Numbered from the stretch's first letter, positions 37,934 through 47,294 are shown. The stretch is 64,000 nucleotides of DNA from Cellulophaga sp. HaHaR_3_176 (GCF_019021925.1 NZ_CP058990.1:1542001-1606000); one strand, 5' to 3'. The notes: generated by a model from the letters alone, not told the origin. Numbers and translations are program-made.

Positions 37934-39328
37934 TTATTTCTTTTTAGCTATTTGCGCCATTAATTCAGCTTCACAAACTAATTTATTATTAGCATAGGCA
38001 TATGCCTGCATATGGCATATACCCCTTCTTATAGGCGTAATAAGACTACAGTGAAAAGTTAACGTATCACCTGGTAATACTTTTTGTTTGAATTTAACAT
38101 TATCCATTTTCATGAAAAAAGTTAAGTAATTTTCTGGATCAGGAACTGTACTCAATACCAAAATACCTCCTGTTTGAGCCATAGCTTCTACCTGCAAAAC
38201 ACCTGGCATTACCGGAGCACCTGGGAAATGACCAATAAAAAAACCTTCATTCATGGTCACATTCTTCATACCTACCACATGCGTATCAGAAAGCTCTAAA
38301 ATACGATCGATTAATAAGAAAGGTGGTCTATGAGGTAAAACATCCATAATTTGATGAATATCCATCAAAGGGGGTTGGTTTAAATCATATTGAGGTATTT
38401 TATTTCTCTTTTCTAATTTTATAATTTTAGATAATTTCTTAGCAAATTGAGTATTCACAAAGTGACCTGGTTTGTTTGCAATTACCTTACCTTGAATACG
38501 CGTACCTGCTAAAGCTAAATCACCTATTACATCTAATAACTTATGACGAGCAGCTTCATTTGGATGATGCAAAGTAAGATTATCTAAAATACCATTTGGC
38601 TTAATAGAAATCTTCTTTTTATTAAAAGCTTTTTCAAGCTTTTTCATTGTTTCTTCAGAAATCTCTTTATCAACATAAACAATAGCGTTATTTAAATCGC
38701 CGCCTTTTATTAGGCCATGCTCTAAAAGCATCTCTAACTCATGTAAAAAACTAAAAGTTCTTGCCTCTGAAATTTCACTTTTAAAATCTGATAAACGCTC
38801 TAAAGTAGCATTTTGAGTACCTAAAATTTTAGTACCGAAATCAACCATAGTGGTTACCTGATACTCATCTGAAGGAATAATAGTTATTTCACTACCAGAT
38901 TCATCATCTTTATAAGTTATTACATCTTTAACAATGTAAACATCTCGATCTACACCTTGCTCAACAACTCCTGCGCTTTCTATCGCTTCGACAAAAAACT
39001 TAGATGAACCATCCATAATTGGAGGTTCAGGAGCATTTAACTCAATTAAAACGTTATCAATTTCCAAACCTACAAGCGCTGCTAAAACATGCTCAGATGT
39101 TTGAATTTTAACACCTTTTTTTTCTAAGTTCGTTCCTCTTTGCGTGTTCACCACATAATTAGCATCTGCTTCAATTATAGGTTCACCTTCTAAATCCGTA
39201 CGTTTAAAAGCATATCCATGATTTTCTGGTGCTGGTACGAGTTTCATCGTTACATTTTCGCCTGTATGCAATCCTACACCTGACATTGTAACTTCTTTCG
39301 CAATTGTTCGTTGTTTCTTATTACTCAC
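37934..39328 (-). CDS. lpxC-fabZ: LpxC-FabZ fusion: UDP-3-O-acyl-GlcNAc deacetylase / 3-hydroxyacyl-ACP dehydratase
   Basis: About 464 residues. LpxC part (1-about 300): SGVGLHTGE, zinc His in TSEHVLAAL, LTLHHPNEAARHKLLDVIGDLAL. FabZ part (about 315-464): VLPHRPPFLLIDRI and GHFPGAPVMPGVLQVEAMAQTGG with catalytic His and Glu. Such fusions are typical of Bacteroidota. The start is probably GTG at 39328, overlapping the lpxD stop; the longest frame begins at TTG 39346, less likely. Couples lipid A deacetylation with fatty acid dehydration supply. Confidence 0.95.
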   Translation of the reverse strand: MSNKKQRTIAKEVTMSGVGLHTGENVTMKLVPAPENHGYAFKRTDLEGEPIIEADANYVVNTQRGTNLEKKGVKIQTSEHVLAALVGLEIDNVLIELNAPEPPIMDGSSKFFVEAIESAGVVEQGVDRDVYIVKDVITYKDDESGSEITIIPSDEYQVTTMVDFGTKILGTQNATLERLSDFKSEISEARTFSFLHELEMLLEHGLIKGGDLNNAIVYVDKEISEETMKKLEKAFNKKKISIKPNGILDNLTLHHPNEAARHKLLDVIGDLALAGTRIQGKVIANKPGHFVNTQFAKKLSKIIKLEKRNKIPQYDLNQPPLMDIHQIMDVLPHRPPFLLIDRILELSDTHVVGMKNVTMNEGFFIGHFPGAPVMPGVLQVEAMAQTGGILVLSTVPDPENYLTFFMKMDNVKFKQKVLPGDTLTFHCSLITPIRRGICHMQAYAYANNKLVCEAELMAQIAKKK

Positions 39329-40346
39329 GGCCAATCTTTTTTTCAATTTCGTTAATTCTATTTATGATCTTCGGTAAATTTTTAAAATGCACATACGACT
39401 TATTATAATCTCCATAAGTTAACGCTGGTGACCCTTGTATAATTTCTCCGTCTTTAATATTTCTTCCTATTCCTGATTGTGCTTGTATACGTACATTATC
39501 ACCAATAGTAATATGCCCTACAATACCTACTTGCCCCCCAATCATACAATGCTTACCGATTTTAGCAGAACCTGCAACACCTGTTTGTGCTGCAATAACG
39601 GTATGTTCACCAATTTCTACATTATGAGCTATCTGAATCTGATTATCTAGTTTTACTCCTTTTCTTAAAATTGTAGAACCCAATGTAGCTCTATCAATTG
39701 TAGTCATTGCACCAACATCTACATTATCTTCTAAAATAACATTACCTGTTTGTGGTATTTTAGTAAACTCTCCACTTGCATTTGGAGCAAAACCAAACCC
39801 ATCGGACCCTACTACGGCTGAATTATGAATTACACAACCATTACCAATAATGCTTTCTGAGTTAATTTTAGCTCCTGCATATACAATTACATTATTACCA
39901 ATAACAACATTATCGCCGATGTATGTATTAGGGTAAATTTTTACATTATCGCCAATTTTTACATTATCACCTATATAAGAGAAAACACCTATATAGCAAT
40001 TCTCGCCATACATAGAGTTTTCACCTATAAAAGAAGGCGACTCAACACCTGTTTTATTATTCTTTACTTGATTATAATATTCTAGTAATTTTGAAAAAGA
40101 CTTGTATGCGTCGTTTACCCTAATGAGTGTTGTTGTAAGCTCATGCTCTGCAACAAAATCTTTATTAACTATCGTTACTGAAGATTTTGTGGTATATATA
40201 TGTGGTGTATACTTCGGATTTGCTAAAAAAGTTAGAGAACCATGTTCCCCTTCTTCTATTTTAGCCAATTTATCAACGGCAATATCTGGGTTCCCTACAA
40301 GTTCTCCGTCTAGAATTCCGGCAATTTGACTAGCTGTAAATTTCAT
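39321..40346 (-). CDS. lpxD: UDP-3-O-(3-hydroxyacyl)glucosamine N-acyltransferase
   Basis: 341 residues. N-terminal uridine-binding domain (1-about 100, FTASQIAGILDGELVGNPD and GSLTFLANPKYTPHIY), a long hexapeptide beta-helix with the catalytic His in QIQIAHNVEIGEHTVIA, and a C-terminal helix. Third step of lipid A synthesis. First of the lpx block, 23 nt after the HD gene. Confidence 0.95.
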   Translation of the reverse strand: MKFTASQIAGILDGELVGNPDIAVDKLAKIEEGEHGSLTFLANPKYTPHIYTTKSSVTIVNKDFVAEHELTTTLIRVNDAYKSFSKLLEYYNQVKNNKTGVESPSFIGENSMYGENCYIGVFSYIGDNVKIGDNVKIYPNTYIGDNVVIGNNVIVYAGAKINSESIIGNGCVIHNSAVVGSDGFGFAPNASGEFTKIPQTGNVILEDNVDVGAMTTIDRATLGSTILRKGVKLDNQIQIAHNVEIGEHTVIAAQTGVAGSAKIGKHCMIGGQVGIVGHITIGDNVRIQAQSGIGRNIKDGEIIQGSPALTYGDYNKSYVHFKNLPKIINRINEIEKKIGRE

Positions 40347-40369
40347 AAAAGCAAAAGTAACAAAAATAC

Positions 40370-41599
40370 TTAAACCGAAAGTTTAGGATAGCAGATATAA
40401 TATTTTGTCACTTTTTTTGACAAAGTTTTCAAGTTTAATTGATCTGATGCCAGTATTGCATCTACTATTTTACCGTTATCTCTTAAAATATTAATGTTCT
40501 GATTATGTTGATTATAAGCCTGATTTTCAATTACCCCTTCAAAAACAAAATACTCAATTTCGCTTTCAGATAAATCGTATTTTTTCTTTAAAAAAAGCTT
40601 CTGTTTTTGTACTTTTTTAGGATCAATAGGGTTGTTTTTAATTTTTATATGTAATAATTTTCTGTTTATTATCATACTACACAACCTTGATAAAACAAAA
40701 TCATCAGTGTATTGCCACTCTTTTATTGCTGATAGAATATCTACATCATCTAATTGTGCAAAACGATCTAAATGTTCACTTGTAAATGTATTTTCATCTA
40801 GTTTATTTTGCATAAAAAACTTTAAAGAAGCACTACAATTTAAATCCTCTCCGTTTGATAATAATTCCTTAGCTCTTTTTAAAACACTAATTAACAATTG
40901 TTCTGCTACAATACCTGTTTTATGAAGGTATACTTGCCAATACATAAACCTACGAGCCATTAAAAATTTCTCAACAGAGTAGATTCCTTTTTTCTCTATA
41001 ACTAACTTATTATCAACAACATTAAACATTGTTAATAACCGTTCTGAATTTATATTACCTTCTGCTACACCTGTATAAAAACTATCTCTCTTTAAATAAT
41101 CTAACCTATCAATATCTAACTGGCTAGAAACTAATTGATTTAAGAATTTTTTAGGATGTTCACCTTTAAAAATTTTAATAGCAGTGGTTAAACTTCCATT
41201 AAATTCTTTATTCAACTTTTCCATATATAATAAAGAGATATGTTCATGACTTACCCCTTCAACTATAGCATGCTCCATTGCATGCGAAAATGGACCGTGA
41301 CCAATATCATGCAATAATATTGCACAATACAAACCCTCCTCTTCCTCTTTTGTAATAGTAACATCCTTAAGTCGAAGTACTTGCACCGCATGCTGCATTA
41401 AGTGCATACAACCAATTGCATGATGAAATCTTGTATGATGTGCTCCTGGATATACCAAGTAAGAAAGTCCCATTTGTGAAATTCTTCTTAATCGTTGAAA
41501 ACTAGGCTCAGCAATTAACTTAAAGATTAAAGAATTCGGTATATTTATAAATCCGTAGATCGGATCGTTAAAAATTTCAAGTTTTTTAGATTTTATCAA
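40370..41599 (-). CDS. HD superfamily phosphohydrolase (dNTPase-like)
   Basis: 409 residues. Metal-binding HD motif: HHTRFHHAIGCMHLM (His), LLHDIGHGPFSHAMEH (His-Asp) and the later Asp in SSQLDIDRLDYLKRDSFYTGV. This is the COG1078 group, related to SAMHD1 and dGTPases, so hydrolysis of a (d)NTP or similar phosphoester is likely. Start appears to be TTG at 41599, giving the conserved LEIFNDPIYGFI close to the N-terminus; no ATG serves. Divergent from porX. Confidence 0.88.
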   Translation of the reverse strand: MIKSKKLEIFNDPIYGFINIPNSLIFKLIAEPSFQRLRRISQMGLSYLVYPGAHHTRFHHAIGCMHLMQHAVQVLRLKDVTITKEEEEGLYCAILLHDIGHGPFSHAMEHAIVEGVSHEHISLLYMEKLNKEFNGSLTTAIKIFKGEHPKKFLNQLVSSQLDIDRLDYLKRDSFYTGVAEGNINSERLLTMFNVVDNKLVIEKKGIYSVEKFLMARRFMYWQVYLHKTGIVAEQLLISVLKRAKELLSNGEDLNCSASLKFFMQNKLDENTFTSEHLDRFAQLDDVDILSAIKEWQYTDDFVLSRLCSMIINRKLLHIKIKNNPIDPKKVQKQKLFLKKKYDLSESEIEYFVFEGVIENQAYNQHNQNINILRDNGKIVDAILASDQLNLKTLSKKVTKYYICYPKLSV

Positions 41600-41717
41600 A
41601 TTATAAAAGTTTATACTTGGGTGTGGATGTCAAAGTTATACAAATGAATTTAAGTGTTGTGCTTTAAAATTACATTTTTACGACACAATATCAATATAAA
41701 AATATTAAACATATTAA

Positions 41718-43262
41718 ATGAGCAAAATAACTATACTTTGGGTAGATGATGAAATAGATTTATTAAAATCGCATATCTTATTCTTAGAAAGTAAAAATTA
41801 TACTGTTGTTACCTGTAAAAGTGGTCAAGAAGCTTTAGAAGAAGTTGTTGACACACGTTTTGACATTGTTTTTTTAGATGAAAACATGCCAGGTATATCT
41901 GGTTTAGAAACATTAGCCGAAATTAAAAATATCGACGCTACCCTACCTGTAGTAATGATTACAAAAAGTGAAGAAGAATATATTATGGATGAAGCTATTG
42001 GCTCAAAAATAGCAGATTACCTTATAAAACCGGTTAACCCTAATCAAATTCTACTTTCTTTAAAAAAGAGTTTAGATAATTCTAGATTAGTTTCAGAAAA
42101 AACTACAGCAAACTACCAACAGGAGTTTCGTAAAATTGCGATGGACTTATCTATAGTGAATTCATATACAGAATGGGCTGATCTTTATAAAAAATTAATT
42201 TCTTGGGAGTTGCGTTTAGAGGAAATTGAAGACTCAAGTATGTTCGAAATACTAGAATCTCAAAAAACCGAAGCAAATAATCAATTCGGAAAATTCATTG
42301 ATAAAAATTATGAAGATTGGTTTACAGATAGTAACGGCCCTGTACTATCACACACTGTTTTTAAAGAGCTTGTTAAACCTGAATTAAAAGAAAAGCCTAC
42401 ATTATTAGTCGTAATAGATAACTTGCGATATGATCAGTGGCTTGCTTTTGAAGACACTATTACTCCATTCTTCAAAAAGAAAAAAGAAACTAATTATTTC
42501 AGTATTTTACCTACTGCAACCCAGTACGCCCGAAATGCAATATTCTCTGGACTTACTCCTTTAGATATGGAGAAAAAATATCCGAAATGGTGGAAAAATG
42601 ATACAGAAGAAGGTGGTAAAAATCTTTTTGAAGCCGAGTTTTTAGATGAGCAATTAAAACGGTTAGGATTAGACCTAACGTGGGAATATCACAAAATTAG
42701 CAGTCTAAAACAAGGAAAACATTTATCTCAGAATTATAAATCTCAAAAGAAAAATGACTTAACGGTTATTGTCTATAATTTTGTAGATATGCTTTCGCAC
42801 TCTAAAACAGAAATGGAAGTTATAAAAGAACTTGCTTCTAATGATAAAGCTTATCGATCTTTGACCCAAAGTTGGTTTAAAAACTCACCACTTCTTGAAA
42901 TTATTCAGCAAGCACAAACTATGAGGCAAAAGCTAATTATAACAACTGATCACGGTACAATAAATGTAAAACAACCATCAAAAGTAATTGGAGATAAAGA
43001 AACTAGCTTAAACCTAAGGTATAAAACAGGTAGGAGTTTATCTTACAATAAAAAAGATGTGTTTGAGTCTACTAATCCAAAAGATATATACCTACCTAGT
43101 ATAAACATGAGTAGTTCATTTATTTTTGCAAAAAACGATTTATTTTTTGCATACCCAAATAACTACAATCACTATGTAAGTTACTACCGTAACACATACC
43201 AACACGGAGGCGTATCATTAGAAGAAATGATTATACCATTTGTGGTTTTAGACCCTAGGTAA
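41718..43262 (+). CDS. porX: PorX-type response regulator with PglZ/alkaline-phosphatase-like effector domain
   Basis: 514 residues. Receiver domain (1-about 120) with D10/D11, phospho-acceptor D54 (IVFLDENMP) and K107 (IKPVNP). A helical linker (about 125-200) follows, then an alkaline-phosphatase-superfamily domain (about 215-514) with VVIDNLRYDQW, the nucleophile Thr in LPTATQYARNAIFSG, TTDHGTINV and a final NTYQHGGVSLEEMIIP. In Porphyromonas and Flavobacterium, PorX controls type IX secretion and gliding and hydrolyses small nucleotides. The partner kinase PorY is not in the window. Confidence 0.92.
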   Translation: MSKITILWVDDEIDLLKSHILFLESKNYTVVTCKSGQEALEEVVDTRFDIVFLDENMPGISGLETLAEIKNIDATLPVVMITKSEEEYIMDEAIGSKIADYLIKPVNPNQILLSLKKSLDNSRLVSEKTTANYQQEFRKIAMDLSIVNSYTEWADLYKKLISWELRLEEIEDSSMFEILESQKTEANNQFGKFIDKNYEDWFTDSNGPVLSHTVFKELVKPELKEKPTLLVVIDNLRYDQWLAFEDTITPFFKKKKETNYFSILPTATQYARNAIFSGLTPLDMEKKYPKWWKNDTEEGGKNLFEAEFLDEQLKRLGLDLTWEYHKISSLKQGKHLSQNYKSQKKNDLTVIVYNFVDMLSHSKTEMEVIKELASNDKAYRSLTQSWFKNSPLLEIIQQAQTMRQKLIITTDHGTINVKQPSKVIGDKETSLNLRYKTGRSLSYNKKDVFESTNPKDIYLPSINMSSSFIFAKNDLFFAYPNNYNHYVSYYRNTYQHGGVSLEEMIIPFVVLDPR

Positions 43263-43371
43263 CTAAAGTTAAAACACATTAAACTATAAAAACAATTCTA
43301 TGCAAAAAATCAGACTAACCCTACTTAAATTAAGTGAGAATATCTTTCGCTTTTTTTAGATAAAAGTTGGT

Positions 43372-43379
43372 TATATTTG
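43372..43379 (+). promoter_or_regulatory. -7 promoter element of the XRE gene
   Basis: TATATTTG, exact TAnnTTTG, 21 nt upstream of the ATG at 43401. It overlaps the TTG at 43377 that would otherwise look like a start. Confidence 0.55.
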
Positions 43380-43400
43380 CATATCCATAATTTTAATACA

Positions 43401-43787
43401 ATGCTTATGTTTAAGACAATTGATCGATTGATGCAGTATATTAAATTTGCTGGTTTGAGTGCTAGACAGTTTGACATTTCTATTGGTGCTAGTAACGGAT
43501 ATACTTTACGTATGTTAAAAAATAACGCTTCTATCGGAAGTGATGTTATTGAAAATATAATAGCTACCTACCCTGACCTAAATTTGATTTGGTTAATTAC
43601 TGGTGAAGGTGAAATGATTAAAAAAGAAACTCATTCATTAGACTTTAATAAATTGCCTAATGAAAAACGCACAGAAATAGAGCAAATTATTGAGTTTAAA
43701 ATCAGAGAAAGACAAGAAAAAGAATTGAAAAAAATTCTGAAAGAAGTTACAAAAGAGATTAACGCTATTGAGAAGGAAAAAAAATAA
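43401..43787 (+). CDS. XRE-type helix-turn-helix DNA-binding protein
   Basis: 128 residues from ATG 43401 (43407 also possible). HTH at about 3-60: FAGLSARQFDISIGASNGYTLRML, then the NLIWLITGEGEMI motif usual in flavobacterial CI/XRE-like regulators. A charged coiled-coil tail follows (KIRERQEKELKKILKEVTKEI...). Related to the protein at 54250. No other phage genes are near, so it is more likely a resident regulator than a prophage repressor. Confidence 0.82.
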   Translation: MLMFKTIDRLMQYIKFAGLSARQFDISIGASNGYTLRMLKNNASIGSDVIENIIATYPDLNLIWLITGEGEMIKKETHSLDFNKLPNEKRTEIEQIIEFKIRERQEKELKKILKEVTKEINAIEKEKK

Positions 43788-43809
43788 GCTAATTTTTAAT
43801 TAGCTTATT
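43783..43809 (+). terminator. Terminator of the XRE gene
   Basis: AATAAGCTAAT / ATTAGCTTATT, 11-bp perfect arms with a 5-base loop, overlapping the stop codon and followed by TTTCC. Confidence 0.65.
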
Positions 43810-44293
43810 TTCCTTAGCTATTTTTATTTCATTAAGCTCTTTTAAATATTTGCCTTTCGGCTTTTTTTATTTCGTAAATCATATAGTTGATTAATTAATA
43901 TTTTTCTTCTATGTTTTTTGAATGCACAACACCTATTTATTAAATTTTATTAAGGCCTCAACTTCTATTCGTTTATCAGAATAAACTCGCTTTTCTTACT
44001 CCCTTCAATAAATAATTTGACAATATCAAAACTTAACTTATTTATATTCTTGAGGTACTTTTTACTAAAATACTCCAACCTTTAAAAGGCCAAAAGAATA
44101 AATAATTCCTATTAATAAACCTGAAAGGAGTAATTTCTAATTCTAAATATTGATCACTAATAAAAATACATATCAATTGATAAATTGCGTAAATAATTAA
44201 AATTAACAACATAAACCGCAACCAATTTTTTAATAGTCAAAACCAAATAATAAAAATAAATTATATAATATTCTTTAAAAATAGAATAAGCAT
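43789..44293 (-). pseudogene. Decayed copy of the TSxNWW membrane-protein family
   Basis: A gene-free stretch whose minus strand still reads like the neighbouring membrane proteins, broken by stops and frame changes. From 44293, one frame gives FLKNII, stop, FIFIIWF, stop, LLKNWLRFMLLILIIYAIYQ, aligning without gaps to KFIPLYLLAIWFFTSKNWW of the 46.7-kb protein. Near the end, another frame gives KYLKELNEIKIAKENK, matching YYKELNKLKLEFRKQ at the C-terminus of the 44.9-46.2 kb protein. At least four stops and two frameshifts. The similarity was judged by eye. Confidence 0.5.
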
Positions 44294-44326
44294 ATTTTTT
44301 TCCTTAGAAAAATGAGTATTTCATTA

Positions 44327-44334
44327 TAAATTTG
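44327..44334 (+). promoter_or_regulatory. -7 promoter element of tsaE
   Basis: TAAATTTG, exact TAnnTTTG, 42 nt upstream of the tsaE ATG. Confidence 0.45.
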
Positions 44335-44376
44335 CATTAATATATAATTATTATATTTTAAGAATTTTAAAAACTG

Positions 44377-44790
44377 ATGAAAAAAGAATATAATATAACC
44401 GAGTTAAAACAAATAGCTGAAGCTATTATAAAAACTGTTGGTTCAAAAAAAATATGTTTTCATGGTGATATGGGAGCTGGCAAGACTACACTAATCAAAG
44501 AATTGGTTAAACAACTTGGCTGTACAGATGATGTTAATAGCCCTACTTTTGGTATTGTTAACGAATATCACCTACCAGACGGAAGCCTTCTAGCGTATCA
44601 TTTTGATTTTTATAGATTGAATGATGAAACTGAAGCTCTGGACTTTGGTATTGAGGATTATTTGTATTCTGACTCTTGGGTTTTAATGGAGTGGCCTGAA
44701 AAGATAAACTCACTATTGCCAGATAATATTTGCAATATTTATATTGAAATTTTAGATGAGCATAATAGGCAAATTACCCTAGATTTATAA
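44377..44790 (+). CDS. tsaE: tRNA threonylcarbamoyladenosine biosynthesis ATPase TsaE
   Basis: 137 residues, normal length. Walker A GDMGAGKTTLIK (30-41), SPTFGIVNEY (switch-like), HFDFYRLNDETEALDFGIEDYL and LMEWPEKI are the standard TsaE signatures. With TsaB and TsaD it completes t6A37 on ANN-decoding tRNAs. Confidence 0.95.
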   Translation: MKKEYNITELKQIAEAIIKTVGSKKICFHGDMGAGKTTLIKELVKQLGCTDDVNSPTFGIVNEYHLPDGSLLAYHFDFYRLNDETEALDFGIEDYLYSDSWVLMEWPEKINSLLPDNICNIYIEILDEHNRQITLDL

Positions 44791-44893
44791 ATACTTAAGA
44801 AATCAGAAGTTTTAATTTATAAACCATATTTATATAAATAGGTATAATATTTAAGACAAAAGTCTTAAAAAGATTAGAGTTAAAATATTTATT

Positions 44894-46171
44894 TTAAAAA
44901 TCTAATTGTTTACGAAATTCTAACTTTAGTTTATTTAATTCTTTGTAATATACATGAGCTTTAATTACATTTTTACTATCCTGCAAAGCTTTCAACTTTA
45001 AAAATAAATCATTATGACTTAAATTGTTTGCACTCAGAGCATTAATAATATAATCAATTCTACTCATTATCATTTCGTTTAAAATAGCAGCCCTACTCTT
45101 ATACTTTACCCACCTACCTAAACAGAAAATTAAAGCCAAAACAGGTATTATTACAGGTATTGCATCTAAAAATTCATTTTCATCTATCATTTTATTATCT
45201 GATAAAATATTTGATACTTGAAATAAGACTACTATGATATGCACCAATATTGCATACCTCCATATATGAGTAGATGTAACATACCAAATAGTTAAAAGAA
45301 TTAACAAGGCTACTTTTATTGAAAGTAACCAAATTAAAAATTTGATATCGTTATGGTATGTATTAAATTCAAAAATCCCAAAATTTATTTTTTTCAAACC
45401 TGTTTCAAATAATTTGAATGAAAAAATCAAAAATGGTATACTAATTAAAAAAAATGATATTATAAAGTCATTACTTCTATTTTTTTTATTTTGCAACTTT
45501 ATATTATCTCCTAATCTAGGTTGCGTATAAATTAAAGCTTCTAATTTTTTTAATTCATTTCGTAATGAAAATGAATCATTTATATTACTAATCGAATCCT
45601 CTTTAAGCACTTTAACCTTATAATCGTTTTGCACTTTATTCTTGTTGATACTTAATACTTCATTTATTAAGTTTACCCCCACTATATTAAAAAAGCTAGT
45701 TTTAAAAACTGATGTTTTTTTATCAATAAAAAAAAGAAGAATGAAGTGAATTATTGTAAATAAAGCCCCCATTAAATAAATATTCGCATTCAGATAAGCC
45801 TCATCTTTTAACACTCCACATAGTTGAAAATATCCAATATAAATTATTGGATACAAAAAATAACGCCACCAATTAGACGATGTTAAAAAAAATAAAGAAG
45901 TAAGGACTATTAAATGAATTTTAGAAAATAATGTATAAAACACTATTCTTATAGATTCTTGAGAAATAGAAATTATAGAAAAAAATGAAGTTTTAAATTC
46001 TTTAACATCAGGTATAAGAAGATAAACATACATAAAACCAACTCCCATTAACAAAAAAAATGTTACTAGTACATCAAAAATATATCTCCTTTTTAAATAT
46101 GAAATCATCTTTAAATTTTTTAAAACAGGAAGGCTAATATAGAATATATAAGATGAAAAAATAGTATTCAT
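44894..46171 (-). CDS. Multi-pass membrane protein with internally duplicated TSxNWW unit
   Basis: 425 residues (a shorter start at M22, 46108, is equally plausible). It has eight hydrophobic segments in two similar sets of four. Unit A (about 33-150) contains TSSNWWRYFLYPIIYIGYFQ at 97-116; unit B (about 235-352) contains TSTHIWRYAILVHIIVVLFQ at 299-318. Both continue with an acidic loop and two more helices. The C-terminus is a charged helical tail. The protein at 46691 is a single such unit. No enzyme motif seen, so function unknown; sensing or scaffolding are possibilities only. Confidence 0.65.
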   Translation of the reverse strand: MNTIFSSYIFYISLPVLKNLKMISYLKRRYIFDVLVTFFLLMGVGFMYVYLLIPDVKEFKTSFFSIISISQESIRIVFYTLFSKIHLIVLTSLFFLTSSNWWRYFLYPIIYIGYFQLCGVLKDEAYLNANIYLMGALFTIIHFILLFFIDKKTSVFKTSFFNIVGVNLINEVLSINKNKVQNDYKVKVLKEDSISNINDSFSLRNELKKLEALIYTQPRLGDNIKLQNKKNRSNDFIISFFLISIPFLIFSFKLFETGLKKINFGIFEFNTYHNDIKFLIWLLSIKVALLILLTIWYVTSTHIWRYAILVHIIVVLFQVSNILSDNKMIDENEFLDAIPVIIPVLALIFCLGRWVKYKSRAAILNEMIMSRIDYIINALSANNLSHNDLFLKLKALQDSKNVIKAHVYYKELNKLKLEFRKQLDF

Positions 46172-46367
46172 AAGTTAATATTTTAAGAATTAATTAACAA
46201 AATTTTAAAAAATCAAAATATTAATAATTATCAAATAAATACAATATAGAAAATACCCTATATTGTATTTATTCGTTGAAATTCATTATTTTCGATGAAA
46301 TACACTTTTAGTTGGCTGAAATACATATTTTTTAAAATTAAACATCGTTAAAAGGTAATTTTTTTCT

Positions 46368-46375
46368 TACATTTG
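46368..46375 (+). promoter_or_regulatory. -7 promoter element of the repeat lipoprotein gene
   Basis: TACATTTG, exact TAnnTTTG, 39 nt upstream of the ATG at 46415. Confidence 0.5.
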
Positions 46376-46414
46376 TTATTAAGTTAAAATTAACCAATAC
46401 TAAATTATTTGAAA

Positions 46415-46600
46415 ATGATTACAAAAAAACCCCTTTTTGCATTAGCTGCGGTAGCATGCTTTGCTTTAACTTCTTGTACTTCTGAAACCTCTAATGATGA
46501 TTCTGTATATCAACAAGGAATTGACAGAAAAGATGTTCAACCTGATAATAAAGGAATTGACAGAAAAGATGTTCAACCTAGTAATAAAAAGAAAAACTAG
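46415..46600 (+). CDS. Small lipoprotein with tandem 12-residue repeat
   Basis: 61 residues from ATG 46415 (an in-frame TTG two codons earlier is not needed). Signal peptide and lipobox LTSC, with Cys near residue 21, so a lipid-anchored exported peptide of about 40 residues. It ends in two nearly identical 12-residue units, GIDRKDVQPDNK and GIDRKDVQPSNK, and a Lys-rich tail. Own promoter and terminator show an independent unit. Function unknown. Confidence 0.7.
   Translation: MITKKPLFALAAVACFALTSCTSETSNDDSVYQQGIDRKDVQPDNKGIDRKDVQPSNKKKN
46517..46588 (+). repeat. Tandem 36-bp direct repeat in the lipoprotein gene
   Basis: Copies 46517-46552 and 46553-46588 are identical except GAT versus AGT at the tenth codon. 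In frame, so copy number change would only lengthen the protein. Confidence 0.9.
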
Positions 46601-46624
46601 TTTTTAAAAAAAATTAAAAATTTC

Positions 46625-46654
46625 AAAAGAGCAATAATTTATTGCTCTTTTTTT
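46625..46654 (+). terminator. Terminator of the repeat lipoprotein gene
   Basis: AAAAGAGCAATAA / TTATTGCTCTTTT, 13-bp arms, followed by TTT. Confidence 0.8.
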
Positions 46655-46690
46655 CGTTATTAATATTAGATTAATTTTCTTATAAGCTTA

Positions 46691-47221
46691 ATGAATAAAA
46701 TTAACAAGCATAATAAACTTGCCAAAAAAAGAATTATTATAGAATCATTTATGATGCTATTAATTATTATTGCTCCTTTTTTATATAATGCTCATGAATA
46801 TTTTCCTACAACAAAGAATACCGATGTTTCATTTTTAGGATTCACTATTGGTGCTAATGGTTTTAACAATGTATCTGCTCATATCTGGTTTCTTCTAACA
46901 AAATTCATACCCCTATATTTACTTGCTATATGGTTTTTCACTTCTAAAAACTGGTGGTATCACGTTATATTAATACCAATGTTAATGTATACTTTTCAAA
47001 TTTTTGAAATTTATTACTCAAATGAAACAAATGTTGACACAGAAAATATTTTATGGCTATTACCTGTTTGTATGATTATAATACCTTTTGTTTATTTTAT
47101 TAGAATAAAACTATACGATAAACACGTACATGGTATTGATTTAGAAGCTATGGATGCTGAACTTAAAATGTACAAAGAAAAAGAACGTTTACAAAAAGAA
47201 GCAGACGATAAAATGTTGTAA
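46691..47221 (+). CDS. Four-helix membrane protein, single TSxNWW unit
   Basis: 176 residues. Hydrophobic segments at about 17-33, 64-83, 90-106 and 122-138, with TSKNWWYHVILIPMLMYTFQ (84-103) matching both halves of the divergent 425-residue protein. An acidic loop (YSNETNVDTENI) precedes the last helix, and a charged helical tail (about 150-176) ends it. Presumably in the inner membrane. Lies between the repeat lipoprotein and ald. Function unknown. Confidence 0.7.
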   Translation: MNKINKHNKLAKKRIIIESFMMLLIIIAPFLYNAHEYFPTTKNTDVSFLGFTIGANGFNNVSAHIWFLLTKFIPLYLLAIWFFTSKNWWYHVILIPMLMYTFQIFEIYYSNETNVDTENILWLLPVCMIIIPFVYFIRIKLYDKHVHGIDLEAMDAELKMYKEKERLQKEADDKML

Positions 47222-47245
47222 ATTTGTTTTAGTATCTTAATTTTG
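47216..47245 (+). promoter_or_regulatory. Promoter of ald
   Basis: TTG at 47216-47218 (inside the end of the preceding gene), 19-base spacer, TAATTTTG at 47238-47245: full consensus. Confidence 0.65.
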
Positions 47246-47294
47246 AGGTGCTATTCCTTTTAAAATTAGGAATACTTACAATGATTTATATACT

